Origin: Streptomyces sp. AP-93
GTDB lineage: Bacteria; Actinomycetota; Actinomycetes; Streptomycetales; Streptomycetaceae
Direction of reading: 5' to 3'
DNA length: 64,000 bases
NCBI RefSeq assembly: GCF_022808175.1
Contig: NZ_JALGBX010000009.1
Location: 62,001 to 126,000, forward strand
Below the pieces are notes generated by a model, which did not search any database, was not told the origin of the DNA, and worked only from the letters and a program-made list of their open reading frames with translations. This document shows, piece after piece, positions 41,286 through 52,325 of this stretch. Numbering within the stretch: position 1 is the stretch's first letter; each line of letters opens with the position of its first letter. The position numbers were made by a program, and so were the translations under genes.

Positions 41286-41939
41286 ATGCAGAACACGGCA
41301 ACACGTACAGAAGCGGCCGACGCCCACTCAGGAGGCGCGGGAGCCCAGGGGTCAGCGGGCCCCGCGGGCGCCCGCGGACCCGCGGATACCGCCGGTCCCA
41401 CGGGAACCGGCGGCCCGGCGGCCGTCCCCGCGCAGGCCCGCGCCACGGCCGAGCAGGGCCCCGGCGATCCCCGGCTGCGCTGGGGCGGCGGGGACGGCCG
41501 CCCCGCCGTGCCCACGCTCCGCTTCCGCCGGGACGGGATCCTGCCCACCGTGGCCGCCGCCCTGTCCGTACGCGGCGAAACCCTCACCGGGACCGCCGGC
41601 AAGGCGGACCTGCCCCCCGTACTGCACGCCCTCGTACAGGATTTCCTCGACACCCTCACGAGCGGCCAGCGCGAACGTTTCACCGGCCGGTGTCCGGAGG
41701 CGATCCTGCTCTCCCGCCACCTCGCCACCGTCGAGGGCGCCCGCAGCAAGCGCGCCTCGCGCAAGCCCCTGACGCCCAGCGAGGCGCGCCGCTCGCTGAA
41801 GCACTCCAAGATCACCGCCCGCCGCATCCGCGAGGACGGCGACCCGCTCCACGGCAGCTACGCACCCCCCTGCCGCTCCTGCGAGGCCCTCCTCGCCCAC
41901 TTCGGCGTACGCCCCGTCGACCTCACTCACCCCGAGTAG
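41286..41939 (+). CDS. YwqJ-related putative deaminase
   Basis: A 217-residue protein. A low-complexity N-terminal ~75 residues precede a deaminase-fold domain with C136-P-E138 (GRCPEAILLSRHL) and C196-x2-C199 (PPCRSCEALLAHFG), the zinc-binding and catalytic Glu pattern of YwqJ-type nucleic-acid deaminases. There is no signal peptide or secretion domain. The SUKH-3 gene starts 5 bases after the stop, the arrangement of a toxin and its immunity protein. Upstream lies the TnpB-like gene on the other strand. Confidence 0.85.
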   Translation: MQNTATRTEAADAHSGGAGAQGSAGPAGARGPADTAGPTGTGGPAAVPAQARATAEQGPGDPRLRWGGGDGRPAVPTLRFRRDGILPTVAAALSVRGETLTGTAGKADLPPVLHALVQDFLDTLTSGQRERFTGRCPEAILLSRHLATVEGARSKRASRKPLTPSEARRSLKHSKITARRIREDGDPLHGSYAPPCRSCEALLAHFGVRPVDLTHPE

Positions 41940-41944
41940 CCGCC

Positions 41945-42469
41945 ATGACCACCTCCGCTTCCTACGCCCGCTCCTCGGCGACCCGCTTCCCCGTCGCCGT
42001 GGACTCCGCCCTGCGCACCGCCGGCTGGGAGCCGGGCCGCTGGGACATCAAGCAGGCCGAGTACTGGGCCGACGCCCTGCGCGACCACACCACCCCCGCC
42101 GGGCACCGGCACACCGTCTTCCCGGCCGCCGTCGAAGCCTGGGCGGAGTTCGGGAACCTCACCGTCACCGCCCCGGGCCCCGGCCGCCAGATCGCGCCCA
42201 CCGCGATACGCCTGGACCCCCTCACGGGCCTGCACCTCGCCCGTACTTTCGCGGACCTCGGCCGCGCCCTGTCCACCCAGCTCTGCCCGCTCGGCGTCGA
42301 GGCCGACACGGACCAGGCCGGGGGCGGCGGCTCCCACTTCGCCCTCGACCGCGAGGGCCGCGTCTACTGCGTGGACCACACGGGCGACTGGTACCTGGGC
42401 GCGAGCCTCGACGAGGCCCTCACCCTCCTCCTCACCGGCCTCCAGCCGACCCGTCTGACGACGGGCTGA
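41945..42469 (+). CDS. SUKH-3 family immunity protein
   Basis: A 174-residue cytoplasmic protein. The SUKH-3 pattern is seen in VDSALRTAGWEPGRWDIKQA, PAAVEAWAEFGNL and VYCVDHTGDWYLGASLDEAL. The family is proposed to bind and neutralise cognate toxin domains, here most likely the YwqJ-type deaminase 5 bases upstream. The ATG at 41945 starts SUKH homology; upstream in-frame sequence is the deaminase in another frame. Confidence 0.88.
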   Translation: MTTSASYARSSATRFPVAVDSALRTAGWEPGRWDIKQAEYWADALRDHTTPAGHRHTVFPAAVEAWAEFGNLTVTAPGPGRQIAPTAIRLDPLTGLHLARTFADLGRALSTQLCPLGVEADTDQAGGGGSHFALDREGRVYCVDHTGDWYLGASLDEALTLLLTGLQPTRLTTG

Positions 42470-42616
42470 CCCGCCGGCTCCGGAGGCCGCTCCCCGCCCT
42501 GCGGGCAGCGGCCCTCCTCCCGCCGGAACGGGTACGCCCGCAGATCACGGGCAAGCCCGCAGCCCGGTACGCCCGGACCTGCCCGGGGCCGCCACCGGAT
42601 CCCCCGCCATCCGTCC

Positions 42617-43882
42617 CTACCCCCGCTCGCCCGGCAGGACCGCCGACACCTTGAAGCCGCCCTCGTCGGTCGGGCCGGACACGAACACCCCGCCCAGTCG
42701 GAGCACCCGCTCGCGCATCCCGAGCAGGCCGTTCCCGCCGCTCGGCAGCCCCGGCTCGGCCGCCTGGCCGTCGCAGGGGCCGTTCTCCACCTGCATGGCC
42801 ACCTCCCCCTCCCGGTGCGCCAGCCGTACGACGACCCGTGCGCCCGCGGCGTGCTTGTGGCAGTTGGTCAGCGCCTCCTGCACCACCCGGTAGGCGGTCT
42901 GCTCCACCTCCGCCACGTACGCGGAGTACTCGCCGTGCACGTCCAGCTCCACGGCCATCCCGGCCGCCCGCGACTGTCCGACCAGCGCCTCCAGCTCGCC
43001 CAGCGTCGGTCCGTCGTCGAAGCTCCCCACCAGCGCCGTCGGCGCGGCCACGGCCGCCGGCTTCGGGGACTGGGCCCGCAGCACCCCGAGCATCTCGCGC
43101 AGTTCCGTCAGCGCCTGGCGTCCCATGTCCCCGACCAGCGCGGCGTTCTTCGCCGCCTTCACCGGGTCCTTCGCGGCGATCGCCTGGAGCGCCGCCGCGT
43201 GCACCACCATGAGCGACACCCGGTGCGCCACGACGTCGTGCATCTCCCGCGCGATCCGGGTCCGCTCCTCCGTACGGGCCCACTCGGCCCGCTCCTCCGC
43301 ACGGTCCGCGAGCAGCGACAGCTCCCGCTCCAGCGAGTCCGCCCGCTCCTGCAGGCTCTCCATCAGCCGTCTGCGGGCCGCCGTGTACAGCCCGAACAGC
43401 ACCGGCGGCACGGTCAGCGCCACCGCCACGAACACGGACAGGGTGATGGCGAGGGTGAGGGTGACATCGGGGTCCTGCGCCCGGGTCCTCATGTACATCA
43501 CCACGAAGGTCGCGGCCAGCGACATCGACGCCAGGGTCGCGGTGATCCGCCGGGGCACCTCGGAGGCGGCCAGCGTGTACAGCCCGACCACCCCGAGCAG
43601 GAAGCCCATGGCCGCCGGCGACACCGCGATGCCGACCAGCACCACGACGATGGGCCAGCGCTGCCGCAGCACGAGCACCGACCCGACCAGCACCCCGAAC
43701 AGCACCCCGGCGAAGACCGGGATCCCGGCCTCGTGGGCGAACCTGACGCCCAGCACCCCGCACTCGACGGCGGACACCGCCCCGAGCCCCACGTCCCACG
43801 CGGCCGACCTGCGCCGCTCCCACCACAGGGGCCCGTCCCGCCCGGCCCCCGCCTCTCCCTGCTCTTCCCCCGTACTGGTCAT
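42617..43882 (-). CDS. Sensor histidine kinase (HisKA_3 type), no adjacent response regulator
   Basis: A 421-residue two-component sensor. About five helices occupy the first ~165 residues, followed by a coiled coil (ERADSLERELSLLADRAEER), the phospho-acceptor His in REMHDVVAHRVSL, the N box QEALTNCHKHA and the G box GNGLLGMRERVLRLGG. This is the DesK/NarX-type family that normally phosphorylates a LuxR-type partner, but neither neighbour is one. ATG 43882 was used; a start at 43912 adds unlikely residues. It is convergent with the SUKH-3 gene. Confidence 0.9.
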   Translation of the reverse strand: MTSTGEEQGEAGAGRDGPLWWERRRSAAWDVGLGAVSAVECGVLGVRFAHEAGIPVFAGVLFGVLVGSVLVLRQRWPIVVVLVGIAVSPAAMGFLLGVVGLYTLAASEVPRRITATLASMSLAATFVVMYMRTRAQDPDVTLTLAITLSVFVAVALTVPPVLFGLYTAARRRLMESLQERADSLERELSLLADRAEERAEWARTEERTRIAREMHDVVAHRVSLMVVHAAALQAIAAKDPVKAAKNAALVGDMGRQALTELREMLGVLRAQSPKPAAVAAPTALVGSFDDGPTLGELEALVGQSRAAGMAVELDVHGEYSAYVAEVEQTAYRVVQEALTNCHKHAAGARVVVRLAHREGEVAMQVENGPCDGQAAEPGLPSGGNGLLGMRERVLRLGGVFVSGPTDEGGFKVSAVLPGERG

Positions 43883-44013
43883 GCCGACCAGCGTACGCAG
43901 GGGCCCCAGCACACAGGCGAACGAAATTCCTGCAAACCAGCGGTAACCGCACGTACGACTGAATAGCCCGCTGAGCGAGACCTGAATCCCGCATTCCGGA
44001 CGACATTGGCGAC

Positions 44014-44905
44014 ATGACCGAAATCCGACGTCGCCCCGGCGACGGCACCGGCGGCCTCCGCACCGGAACCGCGACCTACGAATCCCTGCGCGAGCAGGCG
44101 ATAGCCCTGCGGCGCGAGGGGCTCAGCCTGCGCCAGATCCGCGACCGCCTGGGCATCCACAACAACAACATCCTCAACGCCCTGGTGAAGGGAGAGCCCC
44201 CACCGGAATGGACGAAGCGCCCCAACGCGAAGGACGACCTCCGCGACCGAGCCCGCGAACTCCGCCTCCAGGGCATGACCTACGACGAGATCCAGGTCGA
44301 GCTGGGCTGCTCGAAGAGCTCCATCTCCCTCTGGGTCCGCGACCTCCCGAAGCCGGAGCGGCGGCGCACCCCCGAAGAGGCGTCAGCGATCGCCAAGCGC
44401 GGATGGGAGAGGACCCTTGCTCCGCGAGGAAGTGCGACAGGGGACCAAGCAGCAGGCCGCCGAGGAATTGGGCGAGATGTCCGAGCGGGAGCTCTTCCTG
44501 GTCGGCGTGGGGCTCTATTGGGCTGAGGGCTCGAAGAGCAAGACCTACTCCCGACGCGAACGTGTCACCTTCGTAAACAGCGACCCCGACATGATCCACG
44601 TCTACTTGGCCTGGTTGGGCGTCCTTGGAGTGGACCCCGCGAGAATCCGCTACCGCGTCATGATCCACGAGTCCGGGGACGTGAGGGGCGCCGAGCAGTA
44701 CTGGGCCGACCTGGCCAAAGTGGATCTTTCGGAGCTCCAGAGGGCAACGCTCAAGAAGCACAACCCGAAGACGGTACGGAAGAACACCGGCGACGACTAC
44801 CACGGCTGCCTGGTCGTCAACGTACTGGGCAGCACCGACCTTTACCGCCGCATAGAAGGGTGGTGGTCACGGATGGCAGTGGAGGCGCGCCGCAGAAACG
44901 CGTAG
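44014..44905 (+). pseudogene. HTH DNA-binding protein interrupted by a frameshift
   Basis: The first frame (44014 to about 44410) gives two HTH-like blocks, LSLRQIRDRLGIHNNNILNA and MTYDEIQVELGCSKSSISLW. The +1 frame then continues LREEVRQGTKQQAAEELGEM, ELFLVGVGLYWAEGSKSK, VTFVNSDPDMIHVYLAWLG and ends at 44905. Together they make about 296 residues, a size I expect for this actinobacterial family (LAGLIDADG-like or resolvase-like C-terminus, unproven). The junction lies in GACCCTTGCTCC. A real frameshift, sequencing error or recoding are all possible. Confidence 0.7.
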
Positions 44906-44920
44906 GCTGGCGGCGCGCAA

Positions 44921-44997
44921 TCCCGGGTTGCTCTGTCGGCAGGGGCGACCAGACTTTGAATCTGGGTACGACGCAGGTTCGACTCCTGCCCCGGGAG
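44921..44997 (+). tRNA. tRNA-Gln (anticodon TTG)
   Basis: The acceptor stem TCCCGGG/CCCGGGA, D arm GCTC...GGGC, anticodon stem CCAGA/TCTGG with loop CTTTGAA (anticodon TTG), and T arm GCAGG-TTCGACT-CCTGC all fold. The variable region is 7 bases. The 3' CCA is not encoded. Confidence 0.92.
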
Positions 44998-45008
44998 CTC
45001 AGCAGGTT

Positions 45009-45037
45009 CGGGTCCTGACCTACACGGTCGGGACCCG
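45009..45037 (+). terminator. Terminator after tRNA-Gln
   Basis: CGGGTCC (45009-45015) pairs with GGACCCG (45031-45037), with an inner GACC/GGTC stem and one wobble pair. It lies 11 bases past the tRNA. Confidence 0.65.
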
Positions 45038-45107
45038 CCCTCGTTTGGCGCCCTAAACCCACCGGTATCCTTCACGGGTCCACCACCCGAAGCCGAAGGG
45101 CACACCC

Positions 45108-46559
45108 GTGAGCGCCAACCGCCCGGCAGCCGTCGTCGTACTCGCAGCGGGTGAAGGCACCCGCATGAAGTCGGCCACACCCAAGGTTCTGCACGAGATC
45201 AGCGGGCGCTCGCTCGTCGGTCACGTCGTCGCCGCCTCCCGCGAGCTGGACCCCACCCACCTCGTCGTCGTCGTCGGGCACGCCCGCGAGCAGGTCACCG
45301 CGCACCTCGCCGCGATCGACGCCGACGTCCGCACGGCAGTCCAGTACGAGCAGAACGGCACCGGGCACGCCGTCCGGATGGCCCTCGAAGAGCTGGGCGC
45401 CGACCGCCCGGCCGGCACCGTGGTCGTCGTCTGCGGCGACACCCCGCTGCTGACCGGCGAGACCCTGGCCGCGCTGACGGCCACGCACGAGGCCGACGGC
45501 AACGCCGTCACCGTGCTGACCGCCGAGGTCCCCGACTCCACCGGGTACGGCCGGATCGTCCGCGACGAAGCGACCGGGGCGGTCACCGCCATCGTCGAGC
45601 ACAAGGACGCCACCGACGCCCAGCGCGCCATCCGCGAGATCAACTCCGGGGTCTTCGCCTTCGACGGCGCCCTCCTCGCGGACGCTCTCGGCAAGGTCCG
45701 CACCGACAACAGCCAGGGCGAGGAGTACCTCACCGACGTGCTCGGCATCCTGCGCGAGGCCGGCCACCGCGTCGGCGCCGCCGTGGGCGCGGACCACCGG
45801 CAGATCCTCGGGATCAACAACCGGGTCCAGCTCGCCGAGGCCCGCGCCCTGCTGAACGCCCGCCTGCTGGAGCGCGCCATGCTCGCCGGCGTGACCATCG
45901 TCGACCCGGCGAGCACCCTCGTCGACGTGACGGTGACTTTCGGCCAGGACGCGATCGTGCACCCCGGCACCCAGCTGCTCGGCACCACGCACATCGCCGA
46001 GCGGGCCGAGGTCGGCCCCAACACCCGCCTGAAGGACACGCAGGTCGGCGCCGGCGCCCGCGTGGACAACACGGTGGCGGACACCGCCGTCGTCGGCGTC
46101 TCGGCCAGCGTCGGCCCCTTCGCGTACCTGCGTCCGGGCACGAACCTGGGCGCGAAGGCCAAGGCCGGCACGTACGTGGAGATGAAGAACGCCACGATCG
46201 GCGAGGGCACCAAGGTCCCGCACCTGTCCTACGTCGGCGACGCGACGATCGGCGAGTACACGAACATCGGCGCGGCCAGCGTGTTCGTGAACTATGACGG
46301 TGAGCACAAGCACCACACGACCGTCGGCTCACACTGCAAGACGGGTTCGGACAACATGTTTGTGGCTCCCGTCACCATCGGGGACGGCGCCTACACGGCC
46401 GCCGGCTCCGTGATCACGAAGGACGTGCCGCCCGGCGCCCTGGCCGTGGCCCGTGGCCAGCAGCGGAATATCGAGGGCTGGGTGGCCCGCAAGCGTCCGG
46501 GAAGCGCCGCCGCAACAGCGGCTCAGTCGGCGGTCCACGAGGACTCCGACGAACGCTGA
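45108..46559 (+). CDS. glmU: Bifunctional N-acetylglucosamine-1-phosphate uridyltransferase/glucosamine-1-phosphate acetyltransferase
   Basis: A 483-residue two-domain enzyme making UDP-GlcNAc for peptidoglycan. The N-terminal uridyltransferase has VVLAAGEGTRMKS and EQNGTGHAVRMAL. The C-terminal left-handed beta-helix acetyltransferase is visible in imperfect hexapeptide repeats and FVNYDGEHKHHTTVG. GTG start at 45108, 7 bases after GAAGGG. prs follows 133 bases downstream. Confidence 0.98.
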   Translation: MSANRPAAVVVLAAGEGTRMKSATPKVLHEISGRSLVGHVVAASRELDPTHLVVVVGHAREQVTAHLAAIDADVRTAVQYEQNGTGHAVRMALEELGADRPAGTVVVVCGDTPLLTGETLAALTATHEADGNAVTVLTAEVPDSTGYGRIVRDEATGAVTAIVEHKDATDAQRAIREINSGVFAFDGALLADALGKVRTDNSQGEEYLTDVLGILREAGHRVGAAVGADHRQILGINNRVQLAEARALLNARLLERAMLAGVTIVDPASTLVDVTVTFGQDAIVHPGTQLLGTTHIAERAEVGPNTRLKDTQVGAGARVDNTVADTAVVGVSASVGPFAYLRPGTNLGAKAKAGTYVEMKNATIGEGTKVPHLSYVGDATIGEYTNIGAASVFVNYDGEHKHHTTVGSHCKTGSDNMFVAPVTIGDGAYTAAGSVITKDVPPGALAVARGQQRNIEGWVARKRPGSAAATAAQSAVHEDSDER

Positions 46560-46692
46560 GGTGAACTGACCGGAAACGGCTACGCCCGAGACGGCGTACC
46601 GTGATACGTGAACGCAATTCGGCTGGCTCACCGTGTGCGGGACGGACGCACATGGGGGCGAGCAGCTTTCCCACGTCTGAGGAGACAGTGCT

Positions 46693-47670
46693 GTGACCGG
46701 GATCAAGACGACCGGCGAGAAGAAGCTGATGCTCTTCTCCGGCCGCGCCCACCCCGAGCTGGCCGAGGAGGTCGCGCACCAGCTCGGTGTCGGCCTCGTG
46801 CCGACCAAGGCTTTCGACTTCGCGAACGGCGAGATCTACGTCCGCTTCCAGGAGTCGGCGCGCGGCGCGGACTGCTTCCTGATCCAGAGCCACACGGCTC
46901 CGATCAACAAGTGGATCATGGAGCAGCTGATCATGGTCGACGCGCTCAAGCGCGCGTCGGCACGCTCCATCACCGTGATCGTCCCGTCCTACGGGTACGC
47001 CCGCCAGGACAAGAAGCACAAGGGCCGCGAGCCGATCTCGGCCCGCCTGGTCGCGGACCTGCTGAAGACCTCGGGTGCGGACCGCATCCTCACGGTCGAT
47101 CTGCACACCGACCAGATCCAGGGCTTCTTCGACGGCCCGGTCGACCACCTTTCGGCCCTGTCGGTCCTCGCGGACTACGTCGGCGCCAAGGTCGACCGCT
47201 CCAAGCTGACGATCGTCTCCCCGGACGCCGGCCGCGTACGCGTCGCCGACCGCTGGTGCGACCGCCTGGACGCCCCCCTGGCGATCGTGCACAAGCGCCG
47301 CGACAAGGACGTCGCCAACCAGGTGACCGTCCACGAGGTCGTCGGTGAGGTCAAGGGCCGCGTCTGCGTCCTGGTCGACGACATGATCGACACGGGTGGC
47401 ACCATCTGCGCCGCCGCCGACGCGCTCTTCGCGCACGGCGCGGAGGACGTCATCGTGACGGCCACGCACGGCATCCTGTCGGGCCCGGCCGCCGACCGCC
47501 TGAAGAACTCCAAGGTCAGCGAGTTCGTGTTCACGAACACCCTGCCGGACCCGTCCGACCTGGAGCTCGACAAGATCACGGTGCTCTCCATCGCCCCGAT
47601 GATCGCCCGCGCCGTGCGCGAGGTCTTCGAGGACGGCTCGGTCACCAGCCTGTTCGAAGAGCAGCAGTAA
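46693..47670 (+). CDS. prs: Ribose-phosphate diphosphokinase
   Basis: A 325-residue enzyme making PRPP from ribose-5-phosphate and ATP. Recognised by FSGRAHPELAEEVAHQLGV, DLHTDQIQGFFDGPVDHLSA, the flexible loop VAIVHKRRDKD region and the PRPP-binding VLVDDMIDTGGTICAA. GTG start at 46693 after GGAG. The strong terminator at 47716 suggests that transcription from glmU/prs stops before rplY. Confidence 0.97.
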   Translation: MTGIKTTGEKKLMLFSGRAHPELAEEVAHQLGVGLVPTKAFDFANGEIYVRFQESARGADCFLIQSHTAPINKWIMEQLIMVDALKRASARSITVIVPSYGYARQDKKHKGREPISARLVADLLKTSGADRILTVDLHTDQIQGFFDGPVDHLSALSVLADYVGAKVDRSKLTIVSPDAGRVRVADRWCDRLDAPLAIVHKRRDKDVANQVTVHEVVGEVKGRVCVLVDDMIDTGGTICAAADALFAHGAEDVIVTATHGILSGPAADRLKNSKVSEFVFTNTLPDPSDLELDKITVLSIAPMIARAVREVFEDGSVTSLFEEQQ

Positions 47671-47715
47671 GCACGTCCCCACGGTGCTGACTCCTCTGGG
47701 GTGAGATCATTTTTG

Positions 47716-47772
47716 GGTACGGCCTCCCCGCCGGGTACACTCCTTGAGTTGCTCGGCGAGGGAGGCCGTACC
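47716..47772 (+). terminator. Terminator between prs and rplY
   Basis: GGTACGGCCTCCC (47716-47728) pairs perfectly with 47760-47772 (13 bp). An inner CGCCG/CGGCG stem extends it past one bulged A. A TGTTTTCC tract follows. Confidence 0.85.
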
Positions 47773-47878
47773 TGTTTTCCACGGGTATGGATGCTCCGTT
47801 ATCGACGCGCTCTTCGTAGCAGGCCGTGTTCCGGCCGGGTGACTGTCGTCCATTTCCGTCACCCCACGAGGAGTGAGC

Positions 47879-48457
47879 ATGTCCGAGATCAAGCTTGCCG
47901 CGAAGGTCCGCGAAAACTTCGGCAAGGGCTCTGCCCGCCAGGCCCGCCGTGACGCCCTGACCCCCGCGGTCATCTACGGCCACGGCACCGACCCGAAGCA
48001 CGTCAACGTGGACGCCCACGCTCTCCAGCTGGCGCTGCGCACCCCGAACGTCCTGCTCTCCCTGGACATCGAGGGCGCCGGCACCGAGCTGGTCATCCCG
48101 AAGGCCGTGCAGAAGCACCCGCTGAAGCGCTCGATCTCCCACGTCGACTTCCTGATCGTCAAGAAGGGCGAGAAGGTCACCGTCGACGTCGCGATCGTCA
48201 CCGAGGGCGAGCTGGCCCCGGGCGGCAACATGCTGGAGACCCTCCAGAACACCATCTCCGTCGAGGCCGAGGCCACGCACATCCCGACCGAGGTCACCGT
48301 CTCGATCGCGGGCCTGGAGGCCGGTACCACCATCACCGCCAAGGACCTGGTCCTGCCGGCCGGCACCACGCTGGCCGTCGACGGCGACATCGCCGTCCTG
48401 CAGGTCATCGGCGCTTCGGCCGAGGAGCCGGCCGCGGAGGCGGGCGCCGAGGCCTGA
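47879..48457 (+). CDS. rplY: Large-subunit ribosomal protein L25 (general stress protein Ctc type)
   Basis: A 192-residue long L25. The N-terminal 5S-rRNA-binding domain (IKLAAKVRENFGKGSARQAR, PAVIYGHGTDPKHVNVD) is followed by the TL5/Ctc extension (LVIPKAVQKHPLKRSISHVD, ATHIPTEVTVSIAGLEAG). The C-terminus is Ala/Glu-rich. ATG 47879 follows GAGGAG; the GTG six bases earlier overlaps it. A terminator separates it from prs, so it has its own promoter, which I could not identify. Confidence 0.97.
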   Translation: MSEIKLAAKVRENFGKGSARQARRDALTPAVIYGHGTDPKHVNVDAHALQLALRTPNVLLSLDIEGAGTELVIPKAVQKHPLKRSISHVDFLIVKKGEKVTVDVAIVTEGELAPGGNMLETLQNTISVEAEATHIPTEVTVSIAGLEAGTTITAKDLVLPAGTTLAVDGDIAVLQVIGASAEEPAAEAGAEA

Positions 48458-48487
48458 GCCTCGCCCCTCCCCCTCAGCACTTGCTGA

Positions 48488-48528
48488 ACGACCGCCGTCC
48501 GGCTCCACTGGAGCGGGACGGCGGTCGT
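48488..48528 (+). terminator. Terminator between rplY and pth
   Basis: ACGACCGCCGTCC (48488-48500) pairs with 48516-48528 over 13 bp, with an inner GCTCC/GGAGC stem. The pth ribosome-binding site lies 10 bases beyond, so it could also attenuate pth. Confidence 0.8.
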
Positions 48529-48548
48529 CTTCGTATAAGGAGCTTTTG

Positions 48549-49139
48549 ATGTCGGACGACGCGGCGCCCTGGCTGATCGTGGGTCTCGGGAACCCGGGTG
48601 CGGAGTACGCGGGCAACCGCCACAACATCGGTTTCATGGTGGCCGACCTGCTGGCGGAGCGGATGCGCGGCAAGTTCAAGGCGCACAAGGCCCGCGCGCA
48701 GGTGGTCGAGGGCCGCATGGGCCCGCCCGGGCCGGCGAACCGGCGGGTGGTGCTGGCCAAGCCCATGTCGTTCATGAACCTGTCCGGCGGCCCGGTGACG
48801 GCGCTGCGGGACTTCTACAAGGTGCCGCTGGACCGGATCATCGCGGTCCACGACGAGCTGGACATCGACTACCCGACGCTGCGGCTGAAGCTGGGCGGCG
48901 GGGACAACGGCCACAACGGCCTGAAGTCGATGACCAAGTCGATGGGCCCCGACTACCACCGGGTGCGCTGCGGCATCGGCCGCCCGCCCGGCCGGATGCA
49001 GGTCGCCGACTTCGTGCTGAAGGACTTCTCCTCCACGGAGCGCAAGGAGCTGGACTGGTTCGTGGACCGTTCGGCGGACGCCGTGGAGTGCCTGATCCAG
49101 GAGGGCCTGGAGCGCGCGCAGTCCACGTACAACAGTTAG
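48549..49139 (+). CDS. pth: Peptidyl-tRNA hydrolase
   Basis: A 196-residue enzyme that recycles peptidyl-tRNA. The N-terminal WLIVGLGNPGAEYAGNRHNI contains the catalytic His, and VVLAKPMSFMNLSGGPV, HDELDIDYPTLRLKLGGGDN and NGHNGLKSM are intact. ATG 48549 follows AAGGAG by 5-6 bases; an in-frame TTG three bases earlier is less likely. Confidence 0.97.
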   Translation: MSDDAAPWLIVGLGNPGAEYAGNRHNIGFMVADLLAERMRGKFKAHKARAQVVEGRMGPPGPANRRVVLAKPMSFMNLSGGPVTALRDFYKVPLDRIIAVHDELDIDYPTLRLKLGGGDNGHNGLKSMTKSMGPDYHRVRCGIGRPPGRMQVADFVLKDFSSTERKELDWFVDRSADAVECLIQEGLERAQSTYNS

Positions 49140-49143
49140 TACG

Positions 49144-49185
49144 GGCAGAGGGCCCGCACACCATCCGGTGTGCGGGCCCTCTGCC
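49144..49185. terminator. Bidirectional terminator between pth and ppc
   Basis: A perfect 19-bp stem (49144-49162 with 49167-49185) closed by a 4-base loop, between the convergent pth and ppc genes. Confidence 0.92.
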
Positions 49186-49200
49186 GTGCCGTACGAAACC

Positions 49201-51963
<2,763 letters not shown>

Positions 51964-52325
51964 AGGTGCGGCTCCTTGCAGTGTTTCGAGCGCTACTGGG
52001 AGGTGGGCTCCGGTTGCGCGCGGTGGTGCCCGCCCGGACCTGGGTCCGGCGGTGCCACCGCTCCTGATGCGCAGCTCGGGCTGCCCGTGCGGACCGCGCT
52101 GTCCGACGACACCAGGATAGGTGGCCCGTACCGGTGACCTGGCCCGTGTGTCACCAGGCGGGACGACGGCCCTGCGGCTCGGGCCGATGGACCCGGCTGC
52201 GGGCGCGCTCCTCTTGCCCCGCGGGGGACCTTTGCCATACTTACGTTGCCGTAGGTTACGCATCCGTAGGGATGTGTGGCCGGGCGGCGCGCCTGCCGAC
52301 TCCCTCACCCTCAGGGGACACACCT
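51964..52325. other. Divergent promoter region between ppc and the desaturase gene
   Basis: About 360 bases. It contains the ppc leader on the minus strand (TATCCT near 52117 may be a -10) and, on the plus strand, the TACG-N4-CGTA tandem operator at 52242-52268 with a likely -10 TAGGTT at 52252-52257. No gene is convincing here. Confidence 0.5.
52242..52268. promoter_or_regulatory. Tandem TACG-N4-CGTA operator-like repeats
   Basis: TACG-TTGC-CGTA (52242-52253) and TACG-CATC-CGTA (52257-52268) are two dyads with a 15-base period, flanked by a GGTT/AGGG context. They overlap the likely -10 of the desaturase gene, whose downstream neighbour encodes a TetR regulator. Confidence 0.6.

Noticed and set aside
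44921..44997. tRNA considered as an integration site
   Set aside because: No integrase or direct repeat of its 3' end adjoins; the integrase remnants are over 20 kb away.
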